DNA of 64,000 nucleotides, from the NCBI GenBank assembly GCA_030762175.1, contig CM060843.1:116500369-116564368 (forward strand). Direction: 5' to 3'. The translations under genes and the position numbers were made by a program. This stretch comes from Metallyticus violacea. Taxonomy: Eukaryota; Arthropoda; Insecta; Mantodea; Metallyticidae. Shown here piece after piece: positions 62,851 to 64,000 of the stretch. The notes below the pieces were generated by a model. That model was not told the origin of the DNA. It ran no database searches and saw nothing but the letters and a program-made list of their open reading frames with translations. Each line of letters starts with the position of its first letter. Positions within the stretch are counted from its first letter, which is position 1.

Positions 62851-63934
62851 AACCTTTCATTCTCTTACCACAATGAAAACAAATTCAGTTTGAATTAAAC
62901 TCGTATTCTATTCAGAAGTTAATTTAGACTAACCTTATCTTTAAAAATGAAAGCTTTTGTTACAGAATCTTTACGTTATTCATCGTGGTAAAATATAATA
63001 AATAACAAATGTTTGAGAAACTTATAAATATTTTCAAAAGAATCTCATTTTATATGCATTCAAGTAAACCTACAAAAGGGCACTTATTTTGATATAGACA
63101 AAGTTCCATTTGGAATATGAACCCCCGAAGCGTTTTGAGTGGAGTATACGGTATTCCCATTTGAGTGTATCATTTATTCAAACTGAACGTAACGGATATG
63201 AAAAGAGTTGTATTCATTTTAATCTTGTGTTACGTTCATATCATCATCTAATACAAAAACAAACCTCACCCATCTATGCTGTAGCTTGCCACTCATTTGA
63301 TAAAAGCGTTCTTTAAACCCTGTAGTAACGGTTCACTGACTCAACGGTTCTGTTTGTGTGTATGTCGCTCAGCCGGATATGAAATACATTCAATTATTTT
63401 AACGGCACAATCATTGAATAAATATTTAGAAATCGAGGAAATGGGGTGAAAAAATGTAACACAACAACGAGAAGAATAAAGAGGGTGAGTTCACCAATGT
63501 GTGTACACATCTGAAAGTAAATATATTTCACCCGTATCTGTTTTAGACGTTATGGTAATACAAACGTTTGTAATTCATGATATATCAAAGCAGCCAAACT
63601 CACATTATTTACTTAAATAATTATCAATTATAAATCTACTACGCATAATGAACTGAAATATGACTTTTTCCTAATATCATACCAAAACTTCAACTCTCGC
63701 TTATTGAAGATGAACTTTTATTTTCGGTAAATGAATGTGCAAGTTATGTAATCAGCAAGGCTTTGCTTAAATGTTTATAACACAAAAGGGTTAAGTAAAG
63801 TTATTATAAGGGATTTGTAATGCTTTTAGAACAGAAAAATTTCTTTATACTATTTGTACAATAACCGTTATGGAAACTACCCTCTAACTCCAACCCAATG
63901 GTGTGTCATAGGGTTTTATTTATATAGATAATTT
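62851..63934. other. AT-rich stretch, nothing recognised
   Basis: A short frame at 63110-63316 has no motif. There are no repeats. Confidence 0.5.
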
Positions 63935-64000
63935 ATTTTTAAGGGAAGGATGCATTCCATATCTAAGTTTAAGGTACCTCCGCGGCATTTCCATTTATGA
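63935..64000 (-). mobile_element. SINE family B copy 4, cut off by the window end
   Basis: Read on the minus strand it gives CATAAATGGAAATGCCGCGG, then AGGTACCTTAAACTTAGATA and GGAATGCATCCTTCCCTTAA. This corresponds to the TCATAAATGGCAAATGCCGG...CTTAGGCCTGGAACG...CCTTCCTTAA part of family B. The rest of the element should continue beyond base 64000. The usual 3' end with GGGCGTTAAACAC is not seen before 63935, so the copy is truncated there. Confidence 0.8.

Noticed and set aside
1..64000. A novel multi-gene defence, biosynthetic or viral system
   Set aside because: No cluster of coding genes exists in the window. Everything recognisable is transposon debris, SINEs, microsatellites or short single frames.

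Overview
The window looks like non-coding, AT-rich nuclear DNA from an arthropod, most likely an insect. I lean towards a large-genome polyneopteran (cockroach, termite, cricket or stick-insect type), but this is an inference from repeat style and no diagnostic gene is present. No open reading frame reads as an intact, recognisable cellular gene. The longest are about 100-134 codons and are scattered at random or lie inside repeats. There is no operon structure, CRISPR array, rRNA or free-standing tRNA gene.

What can be supported is a layer of dispersed repeats. Three tRNA-headed SINE families are visible by comparing the copies with each other. Family A has a tRNA-Val-like head, is about 300 bp long and occurs 8 times: 2.4, 6.9, 7.95, 24.7, 28.7, 33.0, 51.5 and 61.2 kb. 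Family B has a tRNA-Ser-like head, is about 270-293 bp long and occurs 4 times: 37.8, 45.6, 49.4 kb and a copy cut off by the window end at 63.9 kb. Family C has a tRNA-like head, is about 190 bp long and occurs twice: 32.5 and 45.2 kb. Several copies keep target-site duplications, the clearest being 14 bp around 37770-38062 and 12 bp around 6901-7195.

DNA transposon remnants are also common. They include a Tc1-like transposase tail (1.55-1.74 kb), a near full-length but broken mariner (2.97-3.96 kb), an internally deleted mariner with both inverted ends and TA flanks (12.87-13.53 kb), a mariner C-terminal scrap (26.15-26.35 kb), a 5'-truncated mariner (29.83-30.60 kb), an N-terminal Tc1/mariner-related (DUF4817-like) fragment (47.07-47.45 kb) and a candidate non-autonomous hAT element with ZMYM1-type coding traces (27.29-28.19 kb). 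Non-LTR retrotransposon debris lies at 23.64-24.22 kb, 58.6-59.55 kb and possibly 60.48-60.68 kb. Microsatellites are at 2.27, 18.14, 25.77 and 62.79 kb.

The best candidate for host coding sequence is a short 3'-terminal exon at 16381-16493 on the plus strand. It has a strong polypyrimidine/AG acceptor, 36 sense codons, a stop, and AATAAA about 590 bases further on. If it is real, much of the DNA upstream of it could be intron. A few GC-richer, repeat-free blocks (6.53-6.72, 33.40-33.80, 43.99-44.74, 48.30-48.43 and 53.33-53.88 kb) stand out from the AT-rich background and are worth testing as conserved regulatory DNA or promoters. I found no convincing evidence of a novel multi-gene system.
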